Below the pieces are notes generated by a model, which was not told the DNA's origin, made no database searches, and was given only the letters and a program-made list of their open reading frames with translations. DNA of 64,000 bases from Nyssa sinensis (lineage: Eukaryota > Streptophyta > Magnoliopsida > Cornales > Nyssaceae): the NCBI GenBank assembly GCA_008638375.1, contig CM018052.1, positions 28,977,239 through 29,041,238 of the forward strand, written 5' to 3'. Each line of letters begins with the position of its first letter. Position 1 is the first letter of the stretch. Of this stretch, positions 48,258 to 59,673 are shown one piece after another. The position numbers and the translations under genes were made by a program.

Positions 48258-51200
48258 TTGTACATCGGTCTAGACCTGACACGCGCCGAGCAAGAGAAAA
48301 TAATCAAGTTTCTAAAAGACAACCTTTCTATGTTCGCGTGGGAGACCAAGGACATGGAGGGTATAGATCCAAACCTGATAACTCACAAACTAATAGTGGA
48401 TCCAGATCACCCACCAGTGAGACAGAAAAGAAGGCCGCTAGCCCCAGAGCGGCATCAGATCATAAACGAGGAAGTCCAGAGGCTGCTTGAAGCCAAAATG
48501 ATACGTGAAGTATTCTACCCCGATTGGCTAGCCAACACCGTCCTGGTCAAAAAGAAAAATGGCAAGTGGAGGGTCTGTGTTGATTATACAGATCTCAATA
48601 AGGCATGCCCCAAAGACAGCTTTCCACTGCCAAGGATAAATCAACTAGTTGACGCTACTGCAGGGCACGAACTCATGAGTTTTATGGATGCCTATTCTGG
48701 GTATAACCAAATTCAAATGTACCCTCCAGACCAAGAGAAGACAACCTTCATAACCGAACGAGGTCTCTACTGCTACAGAGTAATGCTTTTCGGTTTGAAA
48801 AACGCTGGCACACATACCAGCGGTTGGTTAACAAGATGTTCAGCCCGCTGCTCGGCAATACTATGAAGGTATACATTGACGATATGCTGGTCAAAAGTCT
48901 GCAGAAAGGTAGTCACCTCCAGCACTTAGCCCAGACCTTCGATATCCTAAGACATCACAAGATGAAGCTCAATCCCTCGAAATGTACATTCGGGGTGACG
49001 AAGGAAAAATTCTTAGGATACATTGTCTCTTAGAGGGGTATCAAAGCAGACCCCACTCAGATCCAAGCTCTGATTAGACTGAAGTCACCGAAAACCAGAA
49101 AAGACATTCAGGCACTGAATGGCAGAATCGCGGCACTAAGCAGATTTATCTCCAAATCCACTAATCGCTGCCTACCCTTCTTCAAAGCTTTAAAGGGCAA
49201 CAAAGCTTTACAATGGACGGAAGAATGCGAAAGAGCTTTTCAGGAACTGAAGGAGTATCTTGCCTCTCTAGAGCTTCTGTCAAAACCAATACAGGGGGAA
49301 AAGCTACTCCTGTACGTTGCAGTCTCTGAAAACGCGGTCAGCTCCGCATTAGTCAGACAGGATAGAGGAGTACAGAGGCCCATATTCTACGTCAGTAGGG
49401 CACTACTCGACACAGAAAAGAGATATCCGGAGGTTGAAAAGCCAGCCTTTGCTTTGGTAATATCAGCTCGGAAGCTTCGACCTTATTTCCAAGCTCATCC
49501 AATTGAAATCCCAACCGCCTATCCTCTAAAGTCAATATTGAGGAAGCCTGAGGTGTCGGGAAGATTAGTAAAGTGGTCTGTGGAGCTAGGAGAATTTGAC
49601 ATATCATATGTGCCACGAAACTCCATCAAAGGGCAGGCCTTGGATGATTTCGTTGCTGAGTTTACCCCGGCACTTCAAGACAAGGCACAGCTCATCGAAA
49701 CTTCAGGAACCTGGCTGCTCTATATCGATGGGTCGTCAACCGATCAGGGCTCAGGAGTAGGCCTGGTATTACAATCCCCTGATGGGCTCTCATCAGAAAA
49801 AGCAGTCAGCTTGGGATTCCGAGCCTCCAACAATGAAGCAGAATACGAAGCCCTAATCCTAGGCATGAAATTGGCTTTGGAATGCGAGGTTCAGAACCTT
49901 AAAGTCTTCTCAGATTCCCAACTGGTGGTAAGCCAAGTCATGGGAGAATTTTCTATTAAAGATGACAAGATGCTTCGGTACTCTGAACTGGTGAACTACT
50001 TGAAGCACTCCTTCCAGACGTTCACTATCCAAAAAATAGATAGAAGCCAGAATTGCAGAGCAGATGCTTTGGCAAACATGGCATCCCGCCTAAAGTCAGA
50101 AGGGAACTCCATAGTAAAAATCTCCTACCAGCCAGGACCCAGCATAGAGGAAGCCCAAGTTGCCCAAATTACTGAACAGCCCTAGAACTGGATGACCCCG
50201 ATCCTCTAGTACCTAGAATCCGGGCTCCTCCCAAAAGACAAAAACAAAGCAAGGAGAGTCCGAATCAAAGCGGCTCGGTACCTGATCCTGAATAACAAGC
50301 TTTACAGAAGGTCTTATTCTCAACCCCTGTTAAAATGCTTAGCTCTAGAAGAGTCACAATATGTCTTGGCTGAAATACACGAGGGTATTTGCAGGATTCA
50401 TAATGGGGGCAGGACGATAGCTCACCGAGCTCTAACTCAGGATTATTACTGGCCTAACATGCTAAGGCAGGCTAAGGAGTATGTCCAGAAATGTGACAAA
50501 TGCCAAAGATTTGCCCCATATCAACACTAGACTCATCACGAGCTCATCCTGATTACTAGTCCTTGGCCCTTTGCTCAGTGGGGGATGGACATCGTGGGTC
50601 CATTACCCAAGGCCCTACCAAACAAGAAGTATCTTTTGGTAGTCATTGACTACTTCTCCAAGTGGGCCGAAGCTGAACCTCTAACACACATCATAGAGAA
50701 GGAAGTCGAAAACTTCACCTAGAAAAACATTGTATGCAGGTTCGGTATACCACGTGTGATCATCTCTGACAATGGGACGCAGTTCACTAGTAAAGGCTTC
50801 AAGAAATTCTGTGAAAATCTCAACATTAGGCAACACTTTGCCTCTGTAGGCCATCCACAAGCAAATGGGTAGGCAGAGGTCACCAACCGAACGATCCTTG
50901 ATGGATTAAAGAAAAGGTTGGAGTAGGCCAAAGGAAAGTGGGCGGAGGAACTCCCCGGGGTTCTTTGGGCCTACAGAACAACCAGGAGAACTCCCACCTC
51001 TAAAACTCCCTTCTCACTGGCCTATGGTACAGAAGCAGTAATCCCGGTTGAGATTGGTATGCCAACTTTAAGGACTGAAGCCTTCGAACAAGAATCCAAT
51101 GATTAGCAGCTGACAGAAAATTTGGATTTACTTGAAGAAAAAAGAGATCACGCCAGCATCAGGATGGAAGCCTATCAGTAGAGAATGGTCAATAAATCCA

Positions 51201-51424
51201 AGGTGGGGCTTAAGACGGTCAGCTTTCAAGTTGGAGACTTTGTCTTAAGGAGAGCTTTCCCAAACACCAAGGATCCCACTATGGGAAAGTTATCACCCAA
51301 CTGGGAAGGCCCTTACAGAGTGACAAAGGTTGTTAGGCCTACCACCTACTGGCTAGAGGACATGACTGGGAAGCCTATTCCTAGGCCTTGGAATGTAGAG
51401 CATTTACGGAAGTATTATCAATAA
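48258..51424 (+). pseudogene. Tat pol: reverse transcriptase, two RNase H domains, integrase
   Basis: Reverse transcriptase: VKKKNGKWRVCVDYTDLNKA (48546-48605), MDAYSGYNQI (about 48684), then a frameshift near 48810, YIDDMLVKS (48873-48899) and the thumb. RNase H 1: YVAVSENAVSSALV to FYVSRALLDTEKRYPEVEK. RNase H 2, archaeal type: WLLYIDGSSTDQGSGVGLVL (49711-49770), NNEAEYEALILGM, FSDSQLVVSQV and DALANMAS. Integrase: an HHCC finger (HEGICRIHNGG to CDKCQRF, 50380-50515), GMDIVGPLP with the first Asp (50584), ISDNGTQF with the second (50763) and AEVTNR with the Glu (50874). The chromodomain-less end is RPWNVEHLRKYYQ. At least nine TAG stops interrupt it. Dual RNase H assigns it to the Tat clade. 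Confidence 0.92.
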
Positions 51425-51460
51425 AGACGTTTCTTTCTTTTTAATACCTCCATAAAATGT

Positions 51461-52185
51461 CCATCTCTAATGTACAGGCCTTCAGAGCCTGGTCCATCTA
51501 TAATGCACGAGCCTTAGTGCTTGGTCCATCTTTTAATGCACAGGCCTTCCGAGCTTGGTCCATCTCTAATGCACAGGCCTCTAAAGCCTGGTCCATCTCT
51601 AATGCACAGGCCTTCAGGGCCTGGTCCATCTATAATGCACAGGCCTTCAGAGCCTGGTCTATCTCTAATGCACAAGCCTTAGTGCTTGGTCTATCTTTTA
51701 ATGCATAGGCCTTCAGAGCCTGGTCCATCTATAATGCACAGGCCTTCAGAGCCTGGTCCATCTCTAATGCACAAGCCTCAGTGCTCGGTCCTTCTTTTAA
51801 TGCACAGGCCTTCAGAGCCTGGTCCATTTATAATGCACAGGCCTCTAGAGCCTAGTCCATCTCTAATGCACAGGCCTTCAGGGCTTGGTCCATCTATAAT
51901 GCACAGGCCTTTAGAGCCTGGTCCATCTCTAATGCACAGGCCTTCGAGCCTGGTCCATCTCTAATGCACAAGCCTTAGTGCTTAGTCCATCTTTTAATGC
52001 ACAGGCCTTCCGCGCCTGGTCCATCTCTAATGCACAGGCCTCTAGAGCCTGGTCCATCTACAATGCACAAGCCTTAGTGCTTGGTCCATCTTTTAATGCA
52101 CAAGCCTTCAGAGCCTAGTCCATTTATAATGCACAGGCCTTCCGAGCCTGGTCCATCTTCAATACACAAATTCTATGATCTAGTC
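51461..52185 (+). repeat. 33-bp minisatellite in the 3' untranslated region of the Tat element
   Basis: About 22 units of 32-34 bp, consensus near ccatctctaatgcacaggcc plus ttcagagcctggt. Variants alternate (ctataatgcac, cttttaatgcac; gccttagtgcttgg). Each main unit has a short inverted repeat, caggc..gcctg. The array begins 36 bp after the pol stop. Stretches stay open in frame because 33 is a multiple of three, but the resulting repeat peptide (AFRAWSISNAQ) is probably not a protein. Confidence 0.92.
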
Positions 52186-53970
52186 CATCCAAAGACAGAA
52201 GTTCCAAACATCTTCAACTAAAGTTTCCTAGATCGGAATACCTCAGAACTGATACTTAGGTTCTTTGGCTTATGTACCAACAAGCAACGAATATTGCAAT
52301 ACTGAGCAGGCTTAAAGTACTTTGGTTCAAGGCTTCAAGTTTCTTTGATCTATTCGTAGAGCATATAGAAGAGCTATTCATCAGAAGTGCACGAGAAGGT
52401 GTTTTAACTCCAAAAGAGCACATTCAAACGCAAAAGACATTAGATTTGAGAAGAAGGAACTCAATTTTTTTGATGATTCAGAAAATTTACATCAGTACAA
52501 GAAGACTGGAAATAAAACAAGTACACAGAAGCTACAACAGAAGCATCACTACGTTTTTGCAACATCATGGCTTTCTTCCTTGAATGAGAAAGGGACCCAG
52601 GTTCCAAACCTCCATTACCACCGTCGCCGGCTCCATTTGAAAGGAAGGAACCTTGAACCCCAATTTGCAGCAAGAAGCACCCATGCCATTTTATCATCAC
52701 TGTCATTGATCTCAAGACCAACGGATGATGAGGGTTGTGGGTTTCAGGAGACCTCCATTCTCCACCTTCGTTTCCCTCAAACCCGGCATGACACCCCAGC
52801 CGGCTTGAACAAGGGTCTCTGCCAAGACACAAAGGGAATGAGGCATCCCACCTTCGTCTTCATCACCAATGCTCCAAGCCTCGGTTGAATCAAGGAGGGT
52901 CTACCTCCAACCGGAGAAATCTCGACCGGATGCTAAGATGGACAAGAAGATCTTCGCCTCCTCTAATCCTTCCTTGGAGACAGAATCAAGAGGAAGTTTA
53001 ACTCTCGGCCACAGTTTAATCATTCCCAACTCGGACTGAAAATCGTCAATCATCTCCGGGCAAACGACAAGCCTCTAAAAGACATTCAAATTCTCTCTGA
53101 CAGGGAAACAGTCTGAGAGCAAAAGTAAAGAGATGGGGCACAACCATATGCTTCCCTTTCATATATATAGACCCTCGAAGCCTAAAAGTCACCTAGTTGA
53201 ATCGTCGCAATGGTTAAATAAAGGGTTGGCCTCGAAAACCCGAAAGACAACTGTATAAATAAATCACGTATAAAATTTTCCTTTTGGATACCTAGAAGAT
53301 GGGATACAAGGCTTCCCCAAGCATACCGTACTAATCAAGCAAACAGAGTCCGATCCACCTTTATACAAAGGCCCTCGGACCAACATGCAGACCTCTCAGT
53401 CTTATCCATTCCGTTCATCCGTACGACAAAAGACCATAGTCCGGATGTATCTCAGTCCTGGTCTGAATGACTTAAGAGGCAGAAGTCTCAATCATCAGAG
53501 TGATAGACACGAGACACCGAATTTCTGCTACAAAACTTGGGTTCAGAACAAACTGCCTCAGAATTCTTCAAAATTTACTCTCAATATATGTGACACAAGA
53601 TCAATATCATATCCCTACATGTCTGATTGAAATTGCCTTCCTATCTTATCCAAAGAAGAAGAAGCAATTAGAACTAGTCTACAGTCATCGTCTTATTACA
53701 AATACAGCTCGGAAGAAAGCTGTCAACCGTTAAAAAGTTGGTCTGGAGGGCTCCAAAACAGCCTCACTTGCAGCAATTTCTTACATCAACCACAAATTCA
53801 AAGGAAATACTACATGGGTCAACTACACAGCAGTGCAATGCAATACTACATGGGTCAACCAAACACAAAAGAAATGGGATGAAGACATTTGAGAAAGAAA
53901 ATATTGTTTCATTCAACAAAATAGCCTGTTACACTAGAGGTTCAAAAAAAAAAAAAAACTAAAAACATAT
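52186..53970. other. Tat 3' region between the minisatellite and the antisense gene
   Basis: Part of the retroelement by position. Open frames occur on both strands (for example 52461-52832 minus and 52580-52888 plus), but none shows a recognised domain, and they overlap each other. Confidence 0.45.
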
Positions 53971-53973
53971 ATC

Positions 53974-55909
53974 CTAAGCCTGATCAGCAGAGGCAGGCTC
54001 AACGGTTGGGGAAGGATCGGCAGGAGTAGTATCAACCATCTCGCTTGGGACGGCAACTTCAGTGGGATCGGTAGGGAGAACGTCGACCACCTCGCTCGGA
54101 ACGGCAACCTCGGGAGGGGTAACCCCTGGAGGCACAACCGAGGATATGTCAAAATCGGGAAATTTAGCAAGGAACCTAGATCGGAAGTTGTTGAAGCCAA
54201 ACATGATCAGGGTGTTGGCCATTCCTTCCAGTTCCATCTTCATCTCTGTCTCGTTCTCCAGCTTGGCCTGCTCCACTACATCCTCAAGCTTTTGATTATA
54301 GTGGTACCGCATGTCGTCTATCTCCCTCTAAAGCCTCTTTGCCTGCTGAACGGCAAGGTTCTTCTCTGATTCCATGACGGCCAGAGAATTCTAGGACTCC
54401 TTCAGCCTCTCCGCAGAGTCGTGAGCCTCAGACTTAGCAGTACCAAGCTGAAGCCTGACCTCGTCTAGCTCGGCCTGAAGTTTATCAACCTCTTCTGAAG
54501 GGGGAGAGACCTCCGTCAGAGTAGAAAGGGTGTGCAGGGTCTGCAGTGTACAAAGCAAACAGTTCAGTACCCAGCCAAAACACTTGGAAAAAAGGAAAAA
54601 GAGATAAAGACCCGAAGAACTTACCTTAACCTGAAGAGAAGCCAGATCAGCAAGAAGCTTCTCCGACTTCTGGGGCCTAAGTTTGACTGAGCCTTTGGCC
54701 CAAAAGTCCCTCAGAATCTTTTTGGCCCCCTAATTGACAGCACCAGAGGCCACTGAGGATGACGCCCCCTTGCCCGCTTGTTTGGACGGGGCTGAGGGGA
54801 CCACAGAAATGGGGACGGGTGCCTCCCTCTCCCCCTCAGTAGGTTCAGGAGAGTTCGAAAGTAACCTCCTCCTTTTTGTCTAGAGAGGAGGGTCTACTGG
54901 GGAAGAAACCTCCCCTAATGCCACAAATGAAGATGGCTTGGTCTCCTACCTTGCCATCATATCTTTTGCCAGCTCCTCAACACTTCCCCTAGCAGCCATC
55001 AACTTATCACGGTTAACAATAGAGGAATGGTCTCGGTTGCTGGGCTGTAAAATCTTCTTATATTGCTCCTGAAGCGTGGGAGAAGAGCTCGGTCTCTTCC
55101 ACACACTCTTAACTGCATAAAAGATACAGAGATTAATCAGCTCGGCAATTGATGCACAAAACAAAATCAAAGCAGCCATGAAAAAATTGGGTCTCACCCT
55201 TTCGCCCTATGGTTCGAGGGAATGTTGAGAATTGGTCTTGGAAGTCCTTGTATTCCCATCCTCCTTTTATAAAGAAATACCACTTCTTCCAAGTCTTGTT
55301 AGAGGAGGGCGCGGAAGTAAGGGGTCTGAATCCACTATCAAAAGACATATAATAGAGGCCTTCCGCCCTCATGTATTTTAGATCCATATTACTACGGATC
55401 AGGTCAAGGGACACGTCGACATTATTCATATGCCCCAACACTATGAAACTTAACAGATGTCTCCAACTATTAAGATTAAGGTCTGCAGGGCAAAGGTTGA
55501 ATCAACAGAAGAATTGTTTTACAAGGTCAGGAAGGGAGAGTGTTAGTCCCATTTCAAACCAAGCCAAATAGGCACAGATTTCCCCCGCTCTAACATCGCG
55601 TAGGTGATCTAGAGGATCTGGGACCCTAAAAATAACGTTTGAAGAGAGATTGAATTTCTCCCACAACTCTACTAACATCCTCTCAGTAATGGCACTCTCA
55701 CCCTCCTCTCTATGGCCAGATCGACTAGAGGTCTCACCGGCCCTATTTGGGGGCTCCTCGAATGCGTCAACTATCCTAACCTCCGGACTGGAGGGGGGCT
55801 CTACCAATCTGTTCTCAGCATCATTAACCGAAGGAAGATTCACAAGTTGAAGTTGAGAAATGGTCCTAGAAGAACTGCCTGAACCAGAAGGTGAACCAGG
55901 GCCAGACAT
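53974..55909 (-). pseudogene. Antisense spliced gene of the Tat element ('putative gypsy-type transposon' domain)
   Basis: On the minus strand, starting at the ATG at 55909 (MSGPGSPSGSGSS). Exon 1 (to 55198) encodes an acidic N-terminus, then GEICAYLAWFEMGLTLSLPD, SWRHLLSFIVL, and APSSNKTWKKWYFFI. This pattern (FE-GL-LP, NSWR, S-K-WK-FFF) resembles the Pfam family 'putative gypsy type transposon' (PF04195). Probable introns are 55197-55113 (gtgaga..tgcag) and 54624-54541 (gtaagt..ctgcag). Exon 2 has charged, Pro/Ser-rich sequence. Exon 3 is coiled-coil (LEDVVEQAKLENETEMKMEL) with a Pro/Val/Glu-rich tail. One TGA (near 55501) and about five TAG stops break it. Antisense genes at this place are known in Tat relatives such as Grande. 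The function is unknown. Confidence 0.75.
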
Positions 55910-56283
55910 GGCGGACAAAGGAAAGTAACGAAGCAAATGAAAGGAATGTAAAAGGGGCTAAAATCAAACCTGAAATCAAGAAAGGCTACGAACACCAGAT
56001 ATCCTTCGGCCTCCAAAATACGTCAACTGGCGGTGGCAGTCTCTAATATTGTAGAAGCAAGTGCAGAAGAAAGGCATAAAAGTTCTTTCCCCCTCTTTAT
56101 ATACACATTCGAAATATGAGGCCCCCAAGACAATTGGACACGACGGTTGAAGGTAATAATGGCTTCTCAAGTATCGGCTGCGCAATAAATGACCCATTAA
56201 ACCGACGTCTCGAAAAATGGAGAAACAAAACGTGTGACTCTTCATAAAGCCCATAGCCCTAGTTATGCCCTAGCTCCTAACTA

Positions 56284-56309
56284 GGGCTCGGGGGGGGGGG
56301 GGGAGTAGC
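56284..56309 (+). other. Polypurine tract of the Tat element
   Basis: A purine-rich stretch with an uninterrupted run of about 14 G just upstream of the 3' LTR, which would prime plus-strand synthesis. The homopolymer length may be unreliable. Confidence 0.6.
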
Positions 56310-56939
56310 TGATATACCACAAACAGACACACCATTCACCTTGAGACACGTGTGCTTACAGAACCGATAAACTCGGTCATACAAAGCAGTCACAGCCTCC
56401 AGGGCATTCTCATATACATATCCTACAGAGCCGATAAACTCGGTCATATAGAGCAGGCGGAGCCTCCAGGGCATTCTCATGCACATATCCTCCAGACCTT
56501 ATGCTCTAGGCAATATTCACTCAGTATTCCATATGGCTCTGACCTTATGGTTTCCTTAACAACTGCCAAGCAGGGAATAAGGAAACAGTCTTCAACACGG
56601 AAACAGTCTTCAACAAGGAAACTACTATCTATGATTATCTCTATCTACGATACAATATTCTACAAGGTAACTACAATCTCCGATGATCAAATCCCTATAT
56701 TCATGGCTCCGAATCCTAATCAACTTAGGAAGGCCACAGTCTATAAATTAAACCCTAAAGGTACGCTTTATTTTTATGCTCATTCTTTGACTTTCAATAC
56801 AGTCTTTCAATTCAGTTTACTTACTTAAGCATCGGAGCGGCTACCGCCGGAGCCAATCCGGTGGTCCTCTGATCCCCTTTTTGAGTGTTCTACAGGTCTT
56901 GAAGCCCAGATTTGTTGCGAGCCGAAAAGTGCAGTATCA
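56310..56939 (+). repeat. 3' LTR of the Tat element
   Basis: TGATATACCAC...GTGCAGTATCA. Differs from the 5' LTR at about 20 bases and by one extra 18-bp tandem unit (ggaaacagtcttcaacac) near 56580-56615. Confidence 0.9.
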
Positions 56940-56975
56940 CATCTTTATCATTTTAATTTCATCATCTTTATTAAT

Positions 56976-57300
56976 AGGTATTTAGTTTAGGCTTTGTGTT
57001 TAAAAATCTCTTGAAAAATCCAAAAAATTAGACTATCAACACTAACCTGTCTTAATTAATCTGATAATTATAGGGACCTCACTCGTATTTTTTAAAATGA
57101 CATTGTTCTCTCTTGTCAGAGTTATTAGGATACGAACAAGGCAGACTTTCGCTCACCCCAAACTCTAGAAATTATTTTTATACATGAGAATTTTGACCAT
57201 TTTCAATATAACACATCCCGAAATCTTGGCGAAACTTAATTTTTATCCATCATTCTGACCCAACCCAATCTTTACCCATCTTAATTTCATCATCTTTCTC
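56976..57300. repeat. Right copy of the duplication flanking the Tat element
   Basis: Partner of 41708-42072, same orientation. The retroelement and about 70 bp of other sequence lie between the copies. Confidence 0.75.
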
Positions 57301-58433
57301 ATTTTCACTTCTAAATTTTAGCCAACCTAAAATTTTCTAACTAATATTTTCTCCAAAAATTTTCTAACTCCCCTTAATTTTTTGGTAAAAATATTGAAAA
57401 GTCCCTAAAATAAATTTTTTAATCCAACTATTTTTTTTTTTGGTCAGCCAATGTTACAGAATTGCTTTTAGCAAGTTTTTTTTGGCATAGACTTGAGTAA
57501 GCAAACAATGTATAATAATAATTAGTGTCATTATAATATTATGTACAACAATATGTAGATATGTACATATTATTGTAACGACAGTTATAAGTTTTCACAC
57601 TAATTAATATAATTAAATTGTTTTTGAAAATATATTTGTGTTTGGCAATATAGACAAGTGTGAAAGAGGAGTGGAGTTAGAGAGAGATGGACAATTTGGT
57701 CCTTTTCCTTTACTCAATAAGGGTATAATGTACTCCAACACTTAAAAGGACGACATAGGCATATGAAAATGTTTGTTTGATGCTTTAATTTTGCCCGGTG
57801 ATGTTTTATGATGAAACTTGTAACAAATAGAGAATTTATATATTATCAATATAACAAAAGGAAGGGTAATGTGATTTCTAAATACACATAAAAAATTATT
57901 GTAATTGTTAGATAATTTGGAAGAGATCATTGTAATTATTCTATTTATAAGCCTGATAAAAAATGTATCTCATTTATAAATAGAGATAGTTTGATCATCT
58001 CTAAACTAGATTGTTGATTGTTATTGACTTACTAATAAGTAATATTCATAATCGTGAAAGACTTAAAAATTGATAATATTTAATTATAAATTTTTTTATA
58101 ATATATTTTAATGAAAAATTTCCCACAATTGTATGATTTTTAGCATAAAAATGAGATGATACATTGAGGTGGGACTTTGTTTTGGATGTTCTATATGTTA
58201 TGGACTTCCCTTAGACCATGATTCATTAGATCAGAAGTTGCATTACTACCACTAAGTGCTCTATCATACTTAATGGGAGTTTAGAGGGCTATTTTGAAAG
58301 AGGTAAGAGGCATGACACAAGGTGACTCCATGTCCTCTTAAAGTCATGTTTGTTTCATGGATAGTATAAGGGTGAATTAGCTTTCTTCTTCATTAATAAT
58401 GATATAATTAGTAATTTCAATCCTCTCCTCTTA
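57301..58433. other. AT-rich spacer, no gene
   Basis: No coding family or paired repeat ends found. Confidence 0.45.
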
Positions 58434-59670
58434 GGTATTGTTTGGACAATCAAATAAGAAGGCGAAATTGAATAAGATATCGAATAGGATATAAAATTCG
58501 TGGAAAATTAATATTCCAATTCAATGTTTGGAACTAACCCAGATAAAATGCTTAAATATAATATTATATACCAAGCATGTGTGAGTGCCTACGGATATAA
58601 GATTTAGATATAACTATTTTTATTTTTTATTTTTGTACGTATTGTTTTTCTCAAGGCTTTCAAAAATTATTTTTTTTGAAAGTCATTTAATCTTTTTTTT
58701 CAAATATATGCGTACAAGATATCTAAATTTAAAATTTAATATCCAAATCAATTACAAAATCTAATAATCATAATTACAATATTTTAGAATTAATATTGCT
58801 AATATTATATATATATATAGTTGACCCTTTTATAATTAATATTCAATAAATTAATAATCTTTAATAATTAATAAATTCTCAAGGAACAACTTTGTTATAT
58901 GGTGGATAATTAATAATTCTATTACCTAATAATTAATACGTTTTAAAAAAAATTATAATATTAATTATAAGAGAGATAAAATAGTCATATATGTACTTAT
59001 ATATAATTCATTTATGAGATATTTTGATAATTATATTTATTAATTCTACATAATTAGAGTAAAAATATTATAAGTAAGAAAAATTACAGACATTAAGTGT
59101 ATTCCTTTTAATAATTTAAATTGAAACATTGATTATATATGTATTTTTTTATGAAGATTGAAATGCCATTGCACTTCAAGTCATTTAAATATAAGGAACA
59201 CTGAAAACTTAATAATTAATAACTTTTTTATATCTCATGCTTAATAATTATAAGAGGGTTGACTGTATATGTGTGTGGGGGGAGGGGGGTAACAGTCCAT
59301 TTATTGATATAAAAAAATACATTAAAAACCTGAAACATATCCAAAATAAAATAAAATTGAATAATGAAAAAAATTCTCATTTTTTAACTTGACATTTCGA
59401 TATCTTGGCCTCTCCATATTGCAGCGCTACAATTATTATCATTTTTTTTTATGACGTGGCTTCTTTTTTTTTTAAAATCTCATGAGATGGGCTAACTGAA
59501 ATATCACTACTGAAAAATAAATGATTCACGTGATATAAAACTCAAATATCACCACTGGAAAATAAATGACTCATAGGATATAACTATTTAATCCAACTGA
59601 AGACATCAGACATGGAATAAGATAATATTTATTCTATCCAACCCTTTTATTCTGCCCTCCAAACGTGGCC
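58434..59670. mobile_element. Tourist-like MITE with a second MITE nested in it
   Basis: Ends ggtattgtttgg and (inverse) ggccacgtttgg, flanked by TTA on both sides (58431-58433 and 59671-59673), as for PIF/Harbinger elements. No coding. The interior holds another inverted-repeat element at about 58818-59268, so the original was about 0.8 kb. Confidence 0.6.
58818..59268. mobile_element. Inner MITE, ends gttgacccttttataatt / aattataagagggttgac
   Basis: The terminal inverted repeats pair over about 18 bp with one or two mismatches, and taataattaataa motifs recur inside both arms. The target duplication is unclear in this AT-rich setting. Confidence 0.55.
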
Positions 59671-59673
59671 TTA

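Larger units (their letters stand above)
42133..56939 (+). mobile_element. Ty3/gypsy Tat-lineage LTR retrotransposon, full length but decayed
   Basis: 14807 bp including a 2949-bp nested insertion. It has two LTRs (612 and 630 bp), a perfect CATCT target duplication (42128-42132 and 56940-56944), a primer site, gag, pol, a minisatellite, an antisense gene and a G-rich polypurine tract. Order protease, reverse transcriptase, RNase H, integrase makes it Ty3/gypsy. A second, archaeal-type RNase H domain and an antisense gene before the 3' LTR are hallmarks of the Tat clade (Grande, RIRE2, Retand and Ogre relatives). Multiple stops, mostly TAG, and frameshifts disable it. I count about 20 LTR-LTR differences, nearly all transitions. 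Confidence 0.92.

Noticed and set aside
51457..51964. Repeat protein of about 80-90 residues in two frames
   Set aside because: Open only because the minisatellite unit is 33 bp; it follows the pol stop in the 3' untranslated region.
51461..52185. CRISPR-like array
   Set aside because: Continuous tandem repeat without unique spacers, in a plant retrotransposon.
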